From assembly GCA_019359045.1 (NCBI GenBank), contig JAHHIA010000008.1, forward strand, positions 1-64,000: a DNA stretch of 64,000 bases, read 5' to 3'. This DNA is from Scytolyngbya sp. HA4215-MV1. GTDB taxonomy: Bacteria > Cyanobacteriota > Cyanobacteriia > Leptolyngbyales > Leptolyngbyaceae. The notes beneath the pieces were generated by a model. The model made no database searches, was not told where the DNA came from, and was given only the letters and a program-made list of their open reading frames with translations. Below are positions 54,716-63,617 of this stretch, one piece after another. A program made the translations under genes and the position numbers. Within the stretch, counting starts at the first letter, position 1; the number at the start of each line of letters is the position of its first letter.

Positions 54716-55996
54716 GTGTTTCTATTGCTAACCCGAATCCTGCTTTGGGTGCTAATTGCTTTTATTCTGTGGAACTTATTTTCGTTAATCTCCGGTGCGT
54801 TCGGTAAAATCGGCAGGGTTTTAATTTTAATCTTGCTCGCCTGGGCATTTTTTGATCCAGCGAATCCCGCGATCGGGTTAATTGGACAGATTTTGTTATT
54901 TCCGCTTAAACCGCTCGGTTTATCCCTCGTCTTGCTGGTGGGCGCGGGTGGAATGTGGGGACATGGCAAAGCCAAGAATGCCGCTCGACAATTGACCATT
55001 GCCTTTTTGGTGTTGCTGCTTTCCAGTGTGCCGATCGTTGCTTACTGGATGGCACAACAGTCAGAACTCGGCGCCATCGATTTGGAAAGGCGGCTCCAGC
55101 GAGTATGTGAGCAACAGTGTCCAGCAGGAATTCAACCCGGTTCTGCCCAACCTCCCCAAGCCATTATTGTCATGGGTCAGGGACCACGCGGTTCAGTCCC
55201 TTACCTGACGCAAGCCCAGACCGCTGACACCAGCGATCGGCTGATCTATGCTGCCCAACTTTACAAGAGTTCCGGTAGCAACCCCTTTGTCATTATTAGC
55301 ACTGATGCATCTCCGACTGCTAGGGCGGTAATTCCCACCCCAACGGAAGCCGCTGGGGGAAGCGTCTCCACCGCAACACCTGGAACCACAACCGCTCCTG
55401 TCAGTGGCGGAACAGCCGCAGAACGGTTGCGCGCCCGCGCCCTCAATGCTGCTCCCGGTGGGGATACGACGCCTGGCACCGTTGCGGGTACGCCATCAGC
55501 TACCTCGCCTGAACCCTCCACGCCTATTCCTTTACCTAACACCACCGCCGATGAATCAGGCGTCAGGGCACTATTGACCGAGTTAGGGGTGCCTGGCGAT
55601 CGCATCTATGTTGAACCTAGCGCCTCCGACGTCTATAACAGCGCAGTTTCAGTCAAACGGCGACTGGACGATCTCCAGGTTAGGCGAGTGGTGGTGGTCG
55701 CTCCTGTGTTAACCAGTCGGCGAGTCGCCCTTTCCTTCAATCAATTGGGAATTGAAGCAACCCCACGATCGGCAGATACCTATATTCGCCAATTAACCCC
55801 CTTCCCAACAGTTGTCAGCACCACACCAGAAGGAACTTGCTCAAATGTGACACTGCGAATTTGTAATCTCAATCAGCTGCGATTCGTTGACTTTATCCCG
55901 AATCCAGATGCGCTGGCTCTTACCAGCAAGGTTTGGGAAGAGTTTTTGCTATCGATTTACTATTTCTTGCGCGGTTGGTTATCGCCACTCGTGTAA
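54716..55996 (+). CDS. YdcF-like (DUF218) membrane protein with Thr/Pro-rich insert
   Basis: A 426-residue protein. Three membrane segments fill residues ~1-110. The DUF218/YdcF Rossmann-like domain begins at AIIVMGQGPRGSVPYLTQAQ, with RLIYAAQLYKSSGSNPFVIIS, then RIYVEPSASDVYNSAVSVKR and RRVVVVAPVLTSRRVALSF. Between them (about 200-280) lies a Thr/Pro/Ala-rich insert, probably disordered. DUF218 proteins include SanA/ElyC, linked to envelope integrity. The start is GTG. A perfect intrinsic terminator follows. Confidence 0.82.
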   Translation: MFLLLTRILLWVLIAFILWNLFSLISGAFGKIGRVLILILLAWAFFDPANPAIGLIGQILLFPLKPLGLSLVLLVGAGGMWGHGKAKNAARQLTIAFLVLLLSSVPIVAYWMAQQSELGAIDLERRLQRVCEQQCPAGIQPGSAQPPQAIIVMGQGPRGSVPYLTQAQTADTSDRLIYAAQLYKSSGSNPFVIISTDASPTARAVIPTPTEAAGGSVSTATPGTTTAPVSGGTAAERLRARALNAAPGGDTTPGTVAGTPSATSPEPSTPIPLPNTTADESGVRALLTELGVPGDRIYVEPSASDVYNSAVSVKRRLDDLQVRRVVVVAPVLTSRRVALSFNQLGIEATPRSADTYIRQLTPFPTVVSTTPEGTCSNVTLRICNLNQLRFVDFIPNPDALALTSKVWEEFLLSIYYFLRGWLSPLV

Positions 55997-56022
55997 GAGA
56001 AGTTTTGAGTGCAAGTTTTGAA

Positions 56023-56058
56023 GGATGAGTTGTTTACTAGCAACTCATCCTTTTTGTT
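56023..56058 (+). terminator. Strong intrinsic terminator after the YdcF-like gene
   Basis: A perfect 10-bp stem (GGATGAGTTG/CAACTCATCC, extendable to 12 bp with flanking A-T pairs), 8-nt loop, followed by TTTTTGTT. Confidence 0.85.
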
Positions 56059-56140
56059 AATGATTCCTCACTTTTCACCTTGAAACGAACGGCTAGAATG
56101 GAGGTGTTGCGTTGGGAGCCAGCAACCTGGCAAAGCGCCT

Positions 56141-57826
56141 ATCGAGACTATTTACGGTAATCTTCAGGGTCTAAAGTCTAGCCAGATCAGGCAACTACAG
56201 CGCCTGTATCACCAGCGTTTACCAGGCGATCGTCTGACTACGTCCGAATTTGCTCAGCGATTGGCAGCGATTAGTACAGAAATTAACCAACCTACGTGCG
56301 TTTATGTCAATCGGCGTGGACAGGTGATCCGCGTCGGTGTGGGCACACCGGGTCAAACCCAGATTCCTCCGATGGAACTGCCACGCTACGGTGCAGAGCG
56401 GTTGAGCGGAATTCGTTGCCTTTCTACCCAACTTAAATCGAATCCTCCGGGTGACGCCATGCTCACGGCAATGGCACTTCAGCGGCTAGATGCTTTGGTT
56501 GTGTTGACCCTTTCAGGAGGGGGATTTGAGCGTCGTGGTGGCGGTGCAACCGGGTATGTCAAAGAAACTTATCTAGCGCATCTTGTGCCTCATCCTGAGG
56601 TCAGTTGGACTGTTTCTCCTGCCATCGGACTAGAGGAATTGGCAAATCAGGATTTTCTAGATCTAGTAGAAAATCTAGAAACCGAATTTCGGCGCGAATA
56701 TGTTGCCCGTCAGGTCGATCTGAATCACGATCGGGTATTGCTGGTGGGCGTCTTAACCGACAAGGTTTCTCCTCGACGCTTTCAAGATGGGCTGTCCGAA
56801 GTCGCACGGCTAGTCGAAACAGCCGGCGGAGAAGTGTTGGAAACGCTGACTCAGCGACGCCCCCGCCTGCATCCCCAGACAGTAGTTGGAACGGGTAAAG
56901 TGCAAGAAATTGCGCTAGCTGCCCAGAGTATTGGGGCAAATCTGGTGGTTTTCGATCGTGACCTCTCGCCTGCTCAAGTTCGAAATTTGGAAATGCAGAT
57001 TGGCATCCGCGTGGTCGATCGCACGGAAGTCATCTTGGATATTTTTGCCCAGCGGGCTCAATCAGGTGCTGGAAAATTGCAGGTCGAACTGGCGCAGTTA
57101 GAATACATGCTGCCTCGCCTAACCGGACGTGGACAGGCAATGTCCCGATTAGGGGGGGGCATTGGTACAAGGGGTCCGGGCGAAACCAAGCTGGAGACCG
57201 AACGACGGGCAATTCAGCGCCGCATTGCCCGCCTGCAGCAAGAAGTGAACCAGCTCCAGGCACATCGTGCTCGGCTTCGACAACGACGTCAGCACCAGGA
57301 AGTGCCTTCGATTGCAGTTGTAGGTTACACCAATGCGGGCAAATCCACGCTGCTGAATGTGTTGACTAATGCCGAAGTGTATACCGCCGATCAACTCTTT
57401 GCTACCCTCGATCCCACTACCCGGCGGTTACTGATAGTTGATCCAGTCACGCAACAGTCGCAATCGATCTTGCTGACGGATACGGTGGGATTCATTCATG
57501 AGTTGCCGCCCCCTCTGGTCGATGCTTTCCGGGCAACGCTAGAAGAAGTGACTGAAGCAGATGCGTTATTACATTTGGTGGATTTATCCCATCCAGCATG
57601 GCAAAGCCAGATCCGATCCGTCATGGGCATCTTATCCGAAATGCCGATCGCCCCAGGACCCATTCTGCTGGCATTCAACAAAATTGATCAGGTAGATAGT
57701 GACACGTTGCTGCTGGCTCAAGAAGAATTTCCGCAAGCAGTATTTATTTCTGCCAGCGATCGCTTTGGGCTGGAAACACTGCGCCAGAGATTATCTCACC
57801 TGGTTCACTATGCTGTGGTTTCTTGA
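56141..57826 (+). CDS. hflX: GTPase HflX, conserved N terminus lacks a standard start codon
   Basis: HflX is a ribosome-binding GTPase that splits stalled or idle ribosomes. It has the N-terminal HflX domain (DRVLLVGVLTDK, ETLTQRRPRLHPQTVVGTGK), the glycine-rich loop (RGPGETKLETERR), a coiled linker, and the G domain: GYTNAGKSTLLN (G1), DTVGFI (G3), NKID (G4). The conserved start reads ETIYGNLQGLKSSQIRQL in frame, but its first codon (56141-56143) is ATC rather than ATG. No ATG, GTG or TTG precedes it in that frame before a TGA at 56081. The next ordinary start is TTG 56261, which would lose about 40 conserved residues. A start at AUC, a mutation, or a read error are all possible. Length from 56141 is 561 residues. 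Confidence 0.88.
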   Translation: METIYGNLQGLKSSQIRQLQRLYHQRLPGDRLTTSEFAQRLAAISTEINQPTCVYVNRRGQVIRVGVGTPGQTQIPPMELPRYGAERLSGIRCLSTQLKSNPPGDAMLTAMALQRLDALVVLTLSGGGFERRGGGATGYVKETYLAHLVPHPEVSWTVSPAIGLEELANQDFLDLVENLETEFRREYVARQVDLNHDRVLLVGVLTDKVSPRRFQDGLSEVARLVETAGGEVLETLTQRRPRLHPQTVVGTGKVQEIALAAQSIGANLVVFDRDLSPAQVRNLEMQIGIRVVDRTEVILDIFAQRAQSGAGKLQVELAQLEYMLPRLTGRGQAMSRLGGGIGTRGPGETKLETERRAIQRRIARLQQEVNQLQAHRARLRQRRQHQEVPSIAVVGYTNAGKSTLLNVLTNAEVYTADQLFATLDPTTRRLLIVDPVTQQSQSILLTDTVGFIHELPPPLVDAFRATLEEVTEADALLHLVDLSHPAWQSQIRSVMGILSEMPIAPGPILLAFNKIDQVDSDTLLLAQEEFPQAVFISASDRFGLETLRQRLSHLVHYAVVS

Positions 57827-58433
57827 GTAAAGGTTGCTTTCAAAAATTAACACTTCGGCGATCGCTGTCAAGCTGCTGCCGAAAGAAGTCCCCAGGAAAC
57901 ATTTATTGCTGCACACATCAGCGTGTACTAATTGGCTTCTCAGCTAGGCTACAAATCCCCACTTCCAGTAAGAATCTGATGATTCAATGAATTGGGAAAA
58001 ATGAGATTAATCACAAAGAAATATAAAGAAAGAGGGGCGATCCCGAAATTAGAAGGAAGTGTCAGTATTTGAGGCTTTTTAAACTTATATAAAGCACTCG
58101 ATTTGTACTAGTGATTCATTGACTCAAAATTGATAGATGATAAAGCTTGTGAAGTTTGTTTCGCAGGGGTTTCAGCATCTCAAAAAAACTTGTCAGAACT
58201 GCATATAATTCAGTAATTGAAAGGATCTCAGCAAATTTAAGTTTTCATCTATACCCCAAAAAAACGGTCTTGCAAACCGCAATCATTCGAGCTTAATGTA
58301 AATTTTATTAAAACTGAGATCATCTTTGAAGAAGGTCTATTTATACTAAGTCACACCCGATCTTTTTATCTGGGATCACTCAAACAGAATTTCACCAACC
58401 CCAATTAACTTTTTAACTCCAGGAGGGAGAAGT
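57827..58433. other. Intergenic region upstream of a small membrane protein
   Basis: A 607-nt AT-rich gap. A TATACT at about 58344 is a possible -10 box and AGGAGGGAG precedes the next gene. I see no repeat, RNA or coding frame. Confidence 0.4.
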
Positions 58434-58808
58434 ATGGCTCTAGCCGAAAGCCGAAGCCTCAAGAGTGCCTATTCCTTGTTAACGATCAAAAGTTTCTTGA
58501 TTTGGACTTTCACATTAACGGTTTGTTTGTTAGTAATTGGTTTTCCACTCATCGTTTTAATGGCAACTGTTGGAGCTTTATTGGCAGTGACATTGCAATA
58601 TGTCATGCCGATGAGCGCGGTTTTACTGGTCGCTGGTGGCATTATTGGCGCAAACCTCTTCGTAGTGATGGTTGGTGCAGCTGCGTTAACGCTTCAGGGA
58701 GTTCATCCCCAGGAAGTGGGCTGGCTACGGTGGCTGCATGGCGAGGAAAATCCAAAACACACCTCGGTTTATGCCTCTTGTCCGCTCACATGTGACGTTG
58801 ATCACTAA
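58434..58808 (+). CDS. Small hydrophobic membrane protein
   Basis: A 124-residue protein with two or three membrane helices (FLIWTFTLTVCLLVIGFPLIV, AVLLVAGGIIGANLFVVMVG) and a cytosolic or lumenal C terminus. I do not recognise the family; it resembles cyanobacterial conserved hypotheticals. A strong AGGAGGGAG site precedes the ATG, and an intrinsic terminator follows, so it is a stand-alone unit, probably well expressed. Confidence 0.7.
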   Translation: MALAESRSLKSAYSLLTIKSFLIWTFTLTVCLLVIGFPLIVLMATVGALLAVTLQYVMPMSAVLLVAGGIIGANLFVVMVGAAALTLQGVHPQEVGWLRWLHGEENPKHTSVYASCPLTCDVDH

Positions 58809-58866
58809 GCTTAGCTTTCAGGCAATTTCAAGCTTGCTTCTCAGTTTTTTGGTGAGAGGGTCATAT

Positions 58867-58890
58867 AACCCGGTTCAATCCGGGTTTTTT
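58867..58890 (+). terminator. Intrinsic terminator
   Basis: A perfect 7-bp stem (AACCCGG/CCGGGTT, 6-nt loop) followed by TTTT, downstream of the small membrane protein gene. Confidence 0.75.
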
Positions 58891-59007
58891 ATTACTTTAA
58901 TCGGGGGGTTGGGTTCAACGTCCCGATTTATTTTCTTTATGAACTGGTCATGGCAAGGAATTGCTTAAGCCACTTATTATCGTTGTTGGAATCTCCGTTA
59001 AGTGGCA

Positions 59008-60132
59008 ATGCAGAAATTTCCTATCACGATCGGCATTATTTTAGGGACTCGCCCCGAAGCCATCAAAATGGCTCCCGTGATTCAACAATTCAGGCAATCT
59101 CCTGCGTTCAGCACTCAGGTTATTTTGACCGGACAGCATCGGGAAATGGTTGAGCAAGTCATGCAACTATTTGATCTCGAGGCAGATCATGACTTGGCAA
59201 TTATGCAGCCCAAACAAACCCTAACTGACATCACCTGCCGCAGTTTACAAGGATTACAGACGCTCTATCAACAACTTCAGTTGCAAATGGTGCTGGTGCA
59301 AGGAGATACCACTACGGCTTTTGCCGCTGCCCTAGCAGCGTTTTACCAACAGATTCCGGTCGGTCATGTCGAGGCAGGACTGCGAACCGATGATCTGTTT
59401 AACCCCTACCCCGAAGAAGCTAACCGCCGACTCATTTCTCAGTTAACCCAACTCAACTTTGCTCCAACCCCTCTGGCCGTAGAACACTTACAGCGATCGG
59501 GTATTGTGGGCGAAATCCACCAGACGGGCAATACTGTGATCGATGCCTTGCTCTCCGTTGCTGCCCGACAACCTGCCTGCCAGATACCCAACTTGGACTG
59601 GGAAAAATATCGAGTGCTGCTTGCAACGGTACACCGGCGAGAAAATTGGGGTTCCCCCCTGCACGACATTGGCACTGGCTTTTTGAAGGTTTTGGCTCAA
59701 TTTCCCGATACTGCCTTGTTGCTCCCCTTGCACCGCAACCCGACTGTGCGTGGCCCCCTGCAAAAATTGCTCGGAGATCATCCTCGCATCTTTTTAACCG
59801 AACCATTGGACTATGCGGAACTAGTTGGTGCTATCCAGCGCTGTTACTTGCTGCTCACAGATTCAGGTGGACTCCAGGAAGAGGCGCCCAGCCTTGGCAA
59901 ACCAGTGTTGGTACTGCGCGAAACCACCGAACGCCCCGAAGCGATCGTCGCAGGCACCGCCAAACTCATCGGCACCCACCCCACCCAAATCGCTAATGCT
60001 GCGGCTGAACTGCTGAGCAACCCTACTGCCTATCAAACCATGGCAACTGCCATCAACCCTTTTGGGGATGGTCATGCGGCTAAGCGCATCTGCCAAATTG
60101 TTGAGGACTATTTCAGCAAACGTCAAGCTTAA
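59008..60132 (+). CDS. wecB: UDP-N-acetylglucosamine 2-epimerase
   Basis: WecB interconverts UDP-GlcNAc and UDP-ManNAc for polysaccharide synthesis. The 374-residue protein has GTRPEAIKMAPVI at the N terminus, VQGDTTTAFAAALAAFY, GHVEAGLRTDDLFNPYPEE and LLTDSGGLQEEAPSLGKPVLVLRETTERPEA, all epimerase signatures. ATG 59008 is preferred; GTG 59002 is two codons upstream. A family 2 glycosyltransferase gene lies about 1 kb downstream, but not in the same operon. Confidence 0.95.
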   Translation: MQKFPITIGIILGTRPEAIKMAPVIQQFRQSPAFSTQVILTGQHREMVEQVMQLFDLEADHDLAIMQPKQTLTDITCRSLQGLQTLYQQLQLQMVLVQGDTTTAFAAALAAFYQQIPVGHVEAGLRTDDLFNPYPEEANRRLISQLTQLNFAPTPLAVEHLQRSGIVGEIHQTGNTVIDALLSVAARQPACQIPNLDWEKYRVLLATVHRRENWGSPLHDIGTGFLKVLAQFPDTALLLPLHRNPTVRGPLQKLLGDHPRIFLTEPLDYAELVGAIQRCYLLLTDSGGLQEEAPSLGKPVLVLRETTERPEAIVAGTAKLIGTHPTQIANAAAELLSNPTAYQTMATAINPFGDGHAAKRICQIVEDYFSKRQA

Positions 60133-60135
60133 GCC

Positions 60136-60408
60136 TTACTCTTCTGGAGAAGGGCTATCTGGAGGATAAATTTTATCTAAAAGATTTTTTTTGGATGCTT
60201 TTAAATCGCTCCAGAGTTGCTTGATTTGCTTGTAAGCTTCTCCGGGTGGGAGTTTTCCGCCAGTTTCCAAGCCACAGATGAGGGAGACTCGTTGAGCAAA
60301 CTCTTGTAAGTTCGCATTAAACGCTAAATGCTCCGGAGTAAATTCGCCACGGTAGCGCCCAATCGGGTAAAGAAATCTATCCTTGCTATTTTCGAGATTG
60401 TCTGACAC
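60136..60408 (-). CDS. Conserved cyanobacterial protein, unknown function
   Basis: A 90-residue protein with KDRFLYPIGRYRGEFTPEHL, AFNANLQEFAQRVSLICGLET and a charged C-terminal helix (LWSDLKASKKNLLDKIYPP). The pattern is one I know only as a cyanobacterial domain of unknown function; I cannot name it reliably. It has no membrane segment and is probably cytosolic. Convergent with wecB (3-nt gap). Confidence 0.75.
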   Translation of the reverse strand: MSDNLENSKDRFLYPIGRYRGEFTPEHLAFNANLQEFAQRVSLICGLETGGKLPPGEAYKQIKQLWSDLKASKKNLLDKIYPPDSPSPEE

Positions 60409-60537
60409 GGCGATGAATCCTAAGTAAGGTTTGAATGTTTGACGAAACCTTAGACCGAAGCTTTATCGAGCTAATCCTGATCAGGATTCCCTAGAAATTA
60501 CCTGATGAGAACTAACTTGCTTATTTTAGATGGTTCG

Positions 60538-61044
60538 CTATTTTCTGTGTTTAGGCACATCTAAAATTTGTCGCAGGATGCCCCTTGCCGCCTCAGGACA
60601 ATGAGCAATCCAAACCGCATCTGCTGCCAAATGCCGAAAAAACATTTGACTTTCCTCAGACTGATTGAGCAAAACAACCGGTTTGTGAGCTTTGAGGGCA
60701 AGCGCGATTTCTGAAACTGTGCCTGCGCCTAATCCACAAGCCACCACTCCATCACTCGACAGGACATTGATGTTATTCCGAGCATTGCCCATACCCGTAA
60801 GGATGGGAATATCCACAGCCGCCGAAATGTCATTGCTATGATTGGTGGGGAGAATGCCGATCGTTAAACCATGAGCACTCTTTGCGCCCCGACAAGCTGC
60901 GTCCATTACCCCCGTATTCCTGCCACCCGTGAGCACAACCCATCCATCCAACGCGATCGCTCGACCCAACTCATAAGCAACCGTTAAATCTCGATCGGTT
61001 GCACCTTCACCGGGTCCCATAACGCCAATAATGATTTTTTTCAT
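60538..61044 (-). CDS. LOG/SLOG-family protein (TIGR00725-like)
   Basis: A 168-residue protein with the SLOG Rossmann-like nucleotide fold: IIIGVMGPGEGATDRD, VVLTGGRNTGVMDAACRGAK, and the late GLGAGTVSEIALALKAHKPVVLL. It resembles TIGR00725 proteins, once called molybdenum cofactor carrier-like. The LOG motif PGGxGTxxE is altered (G-L-G-A-G-T-V-S-E), so cytokinin-riboside phosphorylase activity is doubtful. GAGAAGG lies before ATG 61044. Function unknown. Divergent from the glycosyltransferase (45 nt). Confidence 0.82.
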   Translation of the reverse strand: MKKIIIGVMGPGEGATDRDLTVAYELGRAIALDGWVVLTGGRNTGVMDAACRGAKSAHGLTIGILPTNHSNDISAAVDIPILTGMGNARNNINVLSSDGVVACGLGAGTVSEIALALKAHKPVVLLNQSEESQMFFRHLAADAVWIAHCPEAARGILRQILDVPKHRK

Positions 61045-61089
61045 CACCTTCTCTCATCGCCTCTACTTTTTCACCTCTCCCCTCTCCCC

Positions 61090-62124
61090 ATGACCTCCAG
61101 TCCCCTCTCTCTTGCCATTCATGAGGCAAACTTGCCCAAAGTTTCTGTCATTGTGCCAATTTACAACGGCGAAGCAGATTTGCCGGAGTTGATGGCCTGT
61201 CTGCAAGCACAGACTTATCCTAGAGAGCGAGTGGAGTATTTGCTGGTAGACAACAACAGTCGCGATCGCACCGCTAGTTTACTTCAGACTTCGGCGGCGG
61301 CGTTGCAGGCAGGAGGAGTCCATTTGCGCCCGCTGTCAGAAAAGCAAATCCAGAGTTCTTATGCAGCGCGTAATACGGGTATTCGAGCCGCGATCGGGGA
61401 AATTGTGGTATTTACGGATGCGGATTGTCGTCCTCTGCCGGGTTGGTTGATGGCACTGGTGCAACCGTTTGCTGATGCAGCCGTAGGGTTGGTGGTTGGG
61501 GAAATCCAAGCATTGTCTGGACAGACATTGCTAGAGCAATATGCCGATCGTCAAGATACTTTGTCCCAGAAACATACGCTGGCACATTCATTTTGTCCTT
61601 ATGGGCAAACAGCAAATCTGGCAGTTCGCTACGAAGTGTTGAAAGAAGTAGGATTGTTTCGTCCTTATCTGACGACGGGGGGAGATGCTGATTTCTGTTG
61701 GCGAATTTTGCGCCAAACTACCTGGCAATATGCCTTTGCCGAGCAGGCGATCGTCCAGCATCGACACCGCACCACCCTGAAAGAATTTCAAAGTCAGTGG
61801 CGCAGATATGGCACCTCCAATCGCTATTTACACGAACTGCATGGCGTCGCCTTAATGCGTGATATCACCTGGCAGGAAGTGAGTTATCGTCTCAGTCGTT
61901 GGGTTTTGAAAGAACTGCCGATCGCCACTGGCAAAATCCTGGCAGGCAAAGCAACGCTGGTTGACCTGGTCAATACGCCGATCGGTCTACTGAGCAGTTG
62001 GCACCGCGCATCTGGGCAACGCAATACCAAGCTACCTGTAGAGGCGAAGCAGATCGTTCAGTTAGAGGATGAAGGGTCAATTAAACTCCAAAATGACGAG
62101 CACACTAACCCGCGCAGGTCATAA
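61090..62124 (+). CDS. Family 2 glycosyltransferase
   Basis: A 344-residue enzyme with the GT-A fold of family 2: KVSVIVPIYNGEADLPELMA, LLVDNNSRDRT, the D-x-D-like VFTDADCRPL near residue 117, and the acceptor-side GGDADFCWR. Residues ~250-300 hold amphipathic helices. It transfers a sugar onto a lipid or polysaccharide; donor and acceptor are unknown. An upstream CT-rich stretch (61050-61089) is low in complexity. Confidence 0.9.
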   Translation: MTSSPLSLAIHEANLPKVSVIVPIYNGEADLPELMACLQAQTYPRERVEYLLVDNNSRDRTASLLQTSAAALQAGGVHLRPLSEKQIQSSYAARNTGIRAAIGEIVVFTDADCRPLPGWLMALVQPFADAAVGLVVGEIQALSGQTLLEQYADRQDTLSQKHTLAHSFCPYGQTANLAVRYEVLKEVGLFRPYLTTGGDADFCWRILRQTTWQYAFAEQAIVQHRHRTTLKEFQSQWRRYGTSNRYLHELHGVALMRDITWQEVSYRLSRWVLKELPIATGKILAGKATLVDLVNTPIGLLSSWHRASGQRNTKLPVEAKQIVQLEDEGSIKLQNDEHTNPRRS

Positions 62125-62558
62125 TAGCATTGGTTAATCGTATCTTAAACAGGGTAAAGCATCACCCGATCGATCGTATCGACTGTTCACGGGTAATAGG
62201 AAGATAAGTGCCCCCTGACAGTTTCATCTAACACTCATTGCCACCGATATTTCAACTCAATAAACTATTTTAGTAAGTAATGGCTGTAATTGAATTGAAG
62301 AGGTTTTTAGGAGTGGAGGGGGTAAAATTCCTTGCCTGGGGTCATAGCCTTCAAACCTCTTTCTTACGATTAGTTGGGGCTAACTTACTGATAAGTCATT
62401 TTCTGGCGTAATTTTTAGCGATTTATCGTAAATTAAAATGCACTCAAATCGGTTCGATAAGAAATCGCGGATAAATTTTGGAAGTAAGTCATTACGTTCA
62501 GCGATGGGCAAGGTTGAATGAAAAAATCGCCAGTTCATCCTAGATTTGCAGGTCGATT
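62125..62558. other. Intergenic region before the SBP lipoprotein gene
   Basis: A 434-nt AT-rich gap, presumably with the promoter of the lipoprotein-sensor pair. I see no clear hairpin, repeat or RNA. Confidence 0.4.
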
Positions 62559-63617
62559 ATGAAATTTAATATCATCCCTTACTTCTATCTGGGTAGTAGA
62601 CAAAGGACTCAGTGCAATCTCAAGCCCCCTCGCTTTGCTGGATTGCTAATTATCACTTTCTTACTGTGCTTCGTTCTCAATGCCTGTGGAATTGGGCAAC
62701 CCCAACCACTCCAACCCCTCAAAATCGGCATTACGACCTGGCCCGGTTTTGATATCGTGCTTTATGCTCAGCAAACTGGTCAGTTCAAGAAGCGAGGCTT
62801 GCAGGTTGAGATTACCCGATTTGAGAATCAACAGGACTCTGCCCGTGCTGTGCTGCGCGGTTCTCTAGACGCAGCTTTTACCTCTTTATGGGATGTGGTA
62901 CAAGTCGATCCAGGGAACGACAAACCTGTAGTGGTGTTGGTCACCAACATCTCTCATGGCTCTGATGGCATTGTTACCCAGTCCAAAATTAAATCCGTAC
63001 AAGACTTGCGCGGTAAAAAGGTCGGAGCCAAGCTAGGAACTGTCAATCATTTAATTTTACTGGAAGCATTAAAACTGCATCATATTAAACCCGCTGACGT
63101 AGAAATTGAAGATATTTCTAACGAAAGTTCTGCTCAACTAATAGAAGAAAAAAAATTGGATGGGGCAGTACTCTGGCAACCACTATTAGGTGGTACTGCT
63201 CAAAAGATTAAGGGGAATATTGTATTTACAACCAAAGAAATTGACAGTCTGGTCATTGATACCCTCGTCTCTAGTTCTGAAGCGGTGCATTCTAAACGGG
63301 AAGAAATGATCCAATTTGTTTCGACCTGGCTGGATGTGATGTATGCAGTGGAGACGAAACCAACGGAAGTTTTTGCAGTAGTTGGGAAAGTACTGGGACA
63401 GAGTGGTCAGTCATTTGGTAGTGACTATGCGGGACTTAAAAAGGGTGATATCGCTCTGCAACAACGAATGTTCCAGTCGGAGAGCCGATTGAAACAGGCA
63501 ATTCAGCAGATGTCCCAGTTATTGCAGGAAGATCCCCGTTCGGGACGAATTCCTCGTGAGGATGTGGAAATTAATGGTGACCTTATCACTGCTGCAATTA
63601 AGCAATGGAAACCTTGA
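62559..63617 (+). CDS. NMT1/SsuA-type substrate-binding lipoprotein
   Basis: A 352-residue periplasmic binding protein. A signal stretch (LLIITFLLCFVLNAC) ends in the lipobox LNAC, so it should be lipid-anchored on the periplasmic face. The fold begins LKIGITTWPGFDIVLYAQQTG, with RAVLRGSLDAAFTSLWDV and LRGKKVGAKLGTVNHLI, as in SsuA/ThiY/NMT1 proteins. No permease or ATPase adjoins it. Instead the next gene overlaps it by 14 nt and encodes a membrane sensor, so it may deliver a ligand signal rather than feed a transporter. Confidence 0.9.
   Translation: MKFNIIPYFYLGSRQRTQCNLKPPRFAGLLIITFLLCFVLNACGIGQPQPLQPLKIGITTWPGFDIVLYAQQTGQFKKRGLQVEITRFENQQDSARAVLRGSLDAAFTSLWDVVQVDPGNDKPVVVLVTNISHGSDGIVTQSKIKSVQDLRGKKVGAKLGTVNHLILLEALKLHHIKPADVEIEDISNESSAQLIEEKKLDGAVLWQPLLGGTAQKIKGNIVFTTKEIDSLVIDTLVSSSEAVHSKREEMIQFVSTWLDVMYAVETKPTEVFAVVGKVLGQSGQSFGSDYAGLKKGDIALQQRMFQSESRLKQAIQQMSQLLQEDPRSGRIPREDVEINGDLITAAIKQWKP

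Noticed and set aside
56098-56160. Programmed +1 frameshift joining a 20-codon frame to hflX
   Set aside because: The conserved HflX residues ETIYG lie upstream of the supposed shift in the main frame, so a shift would lose them.
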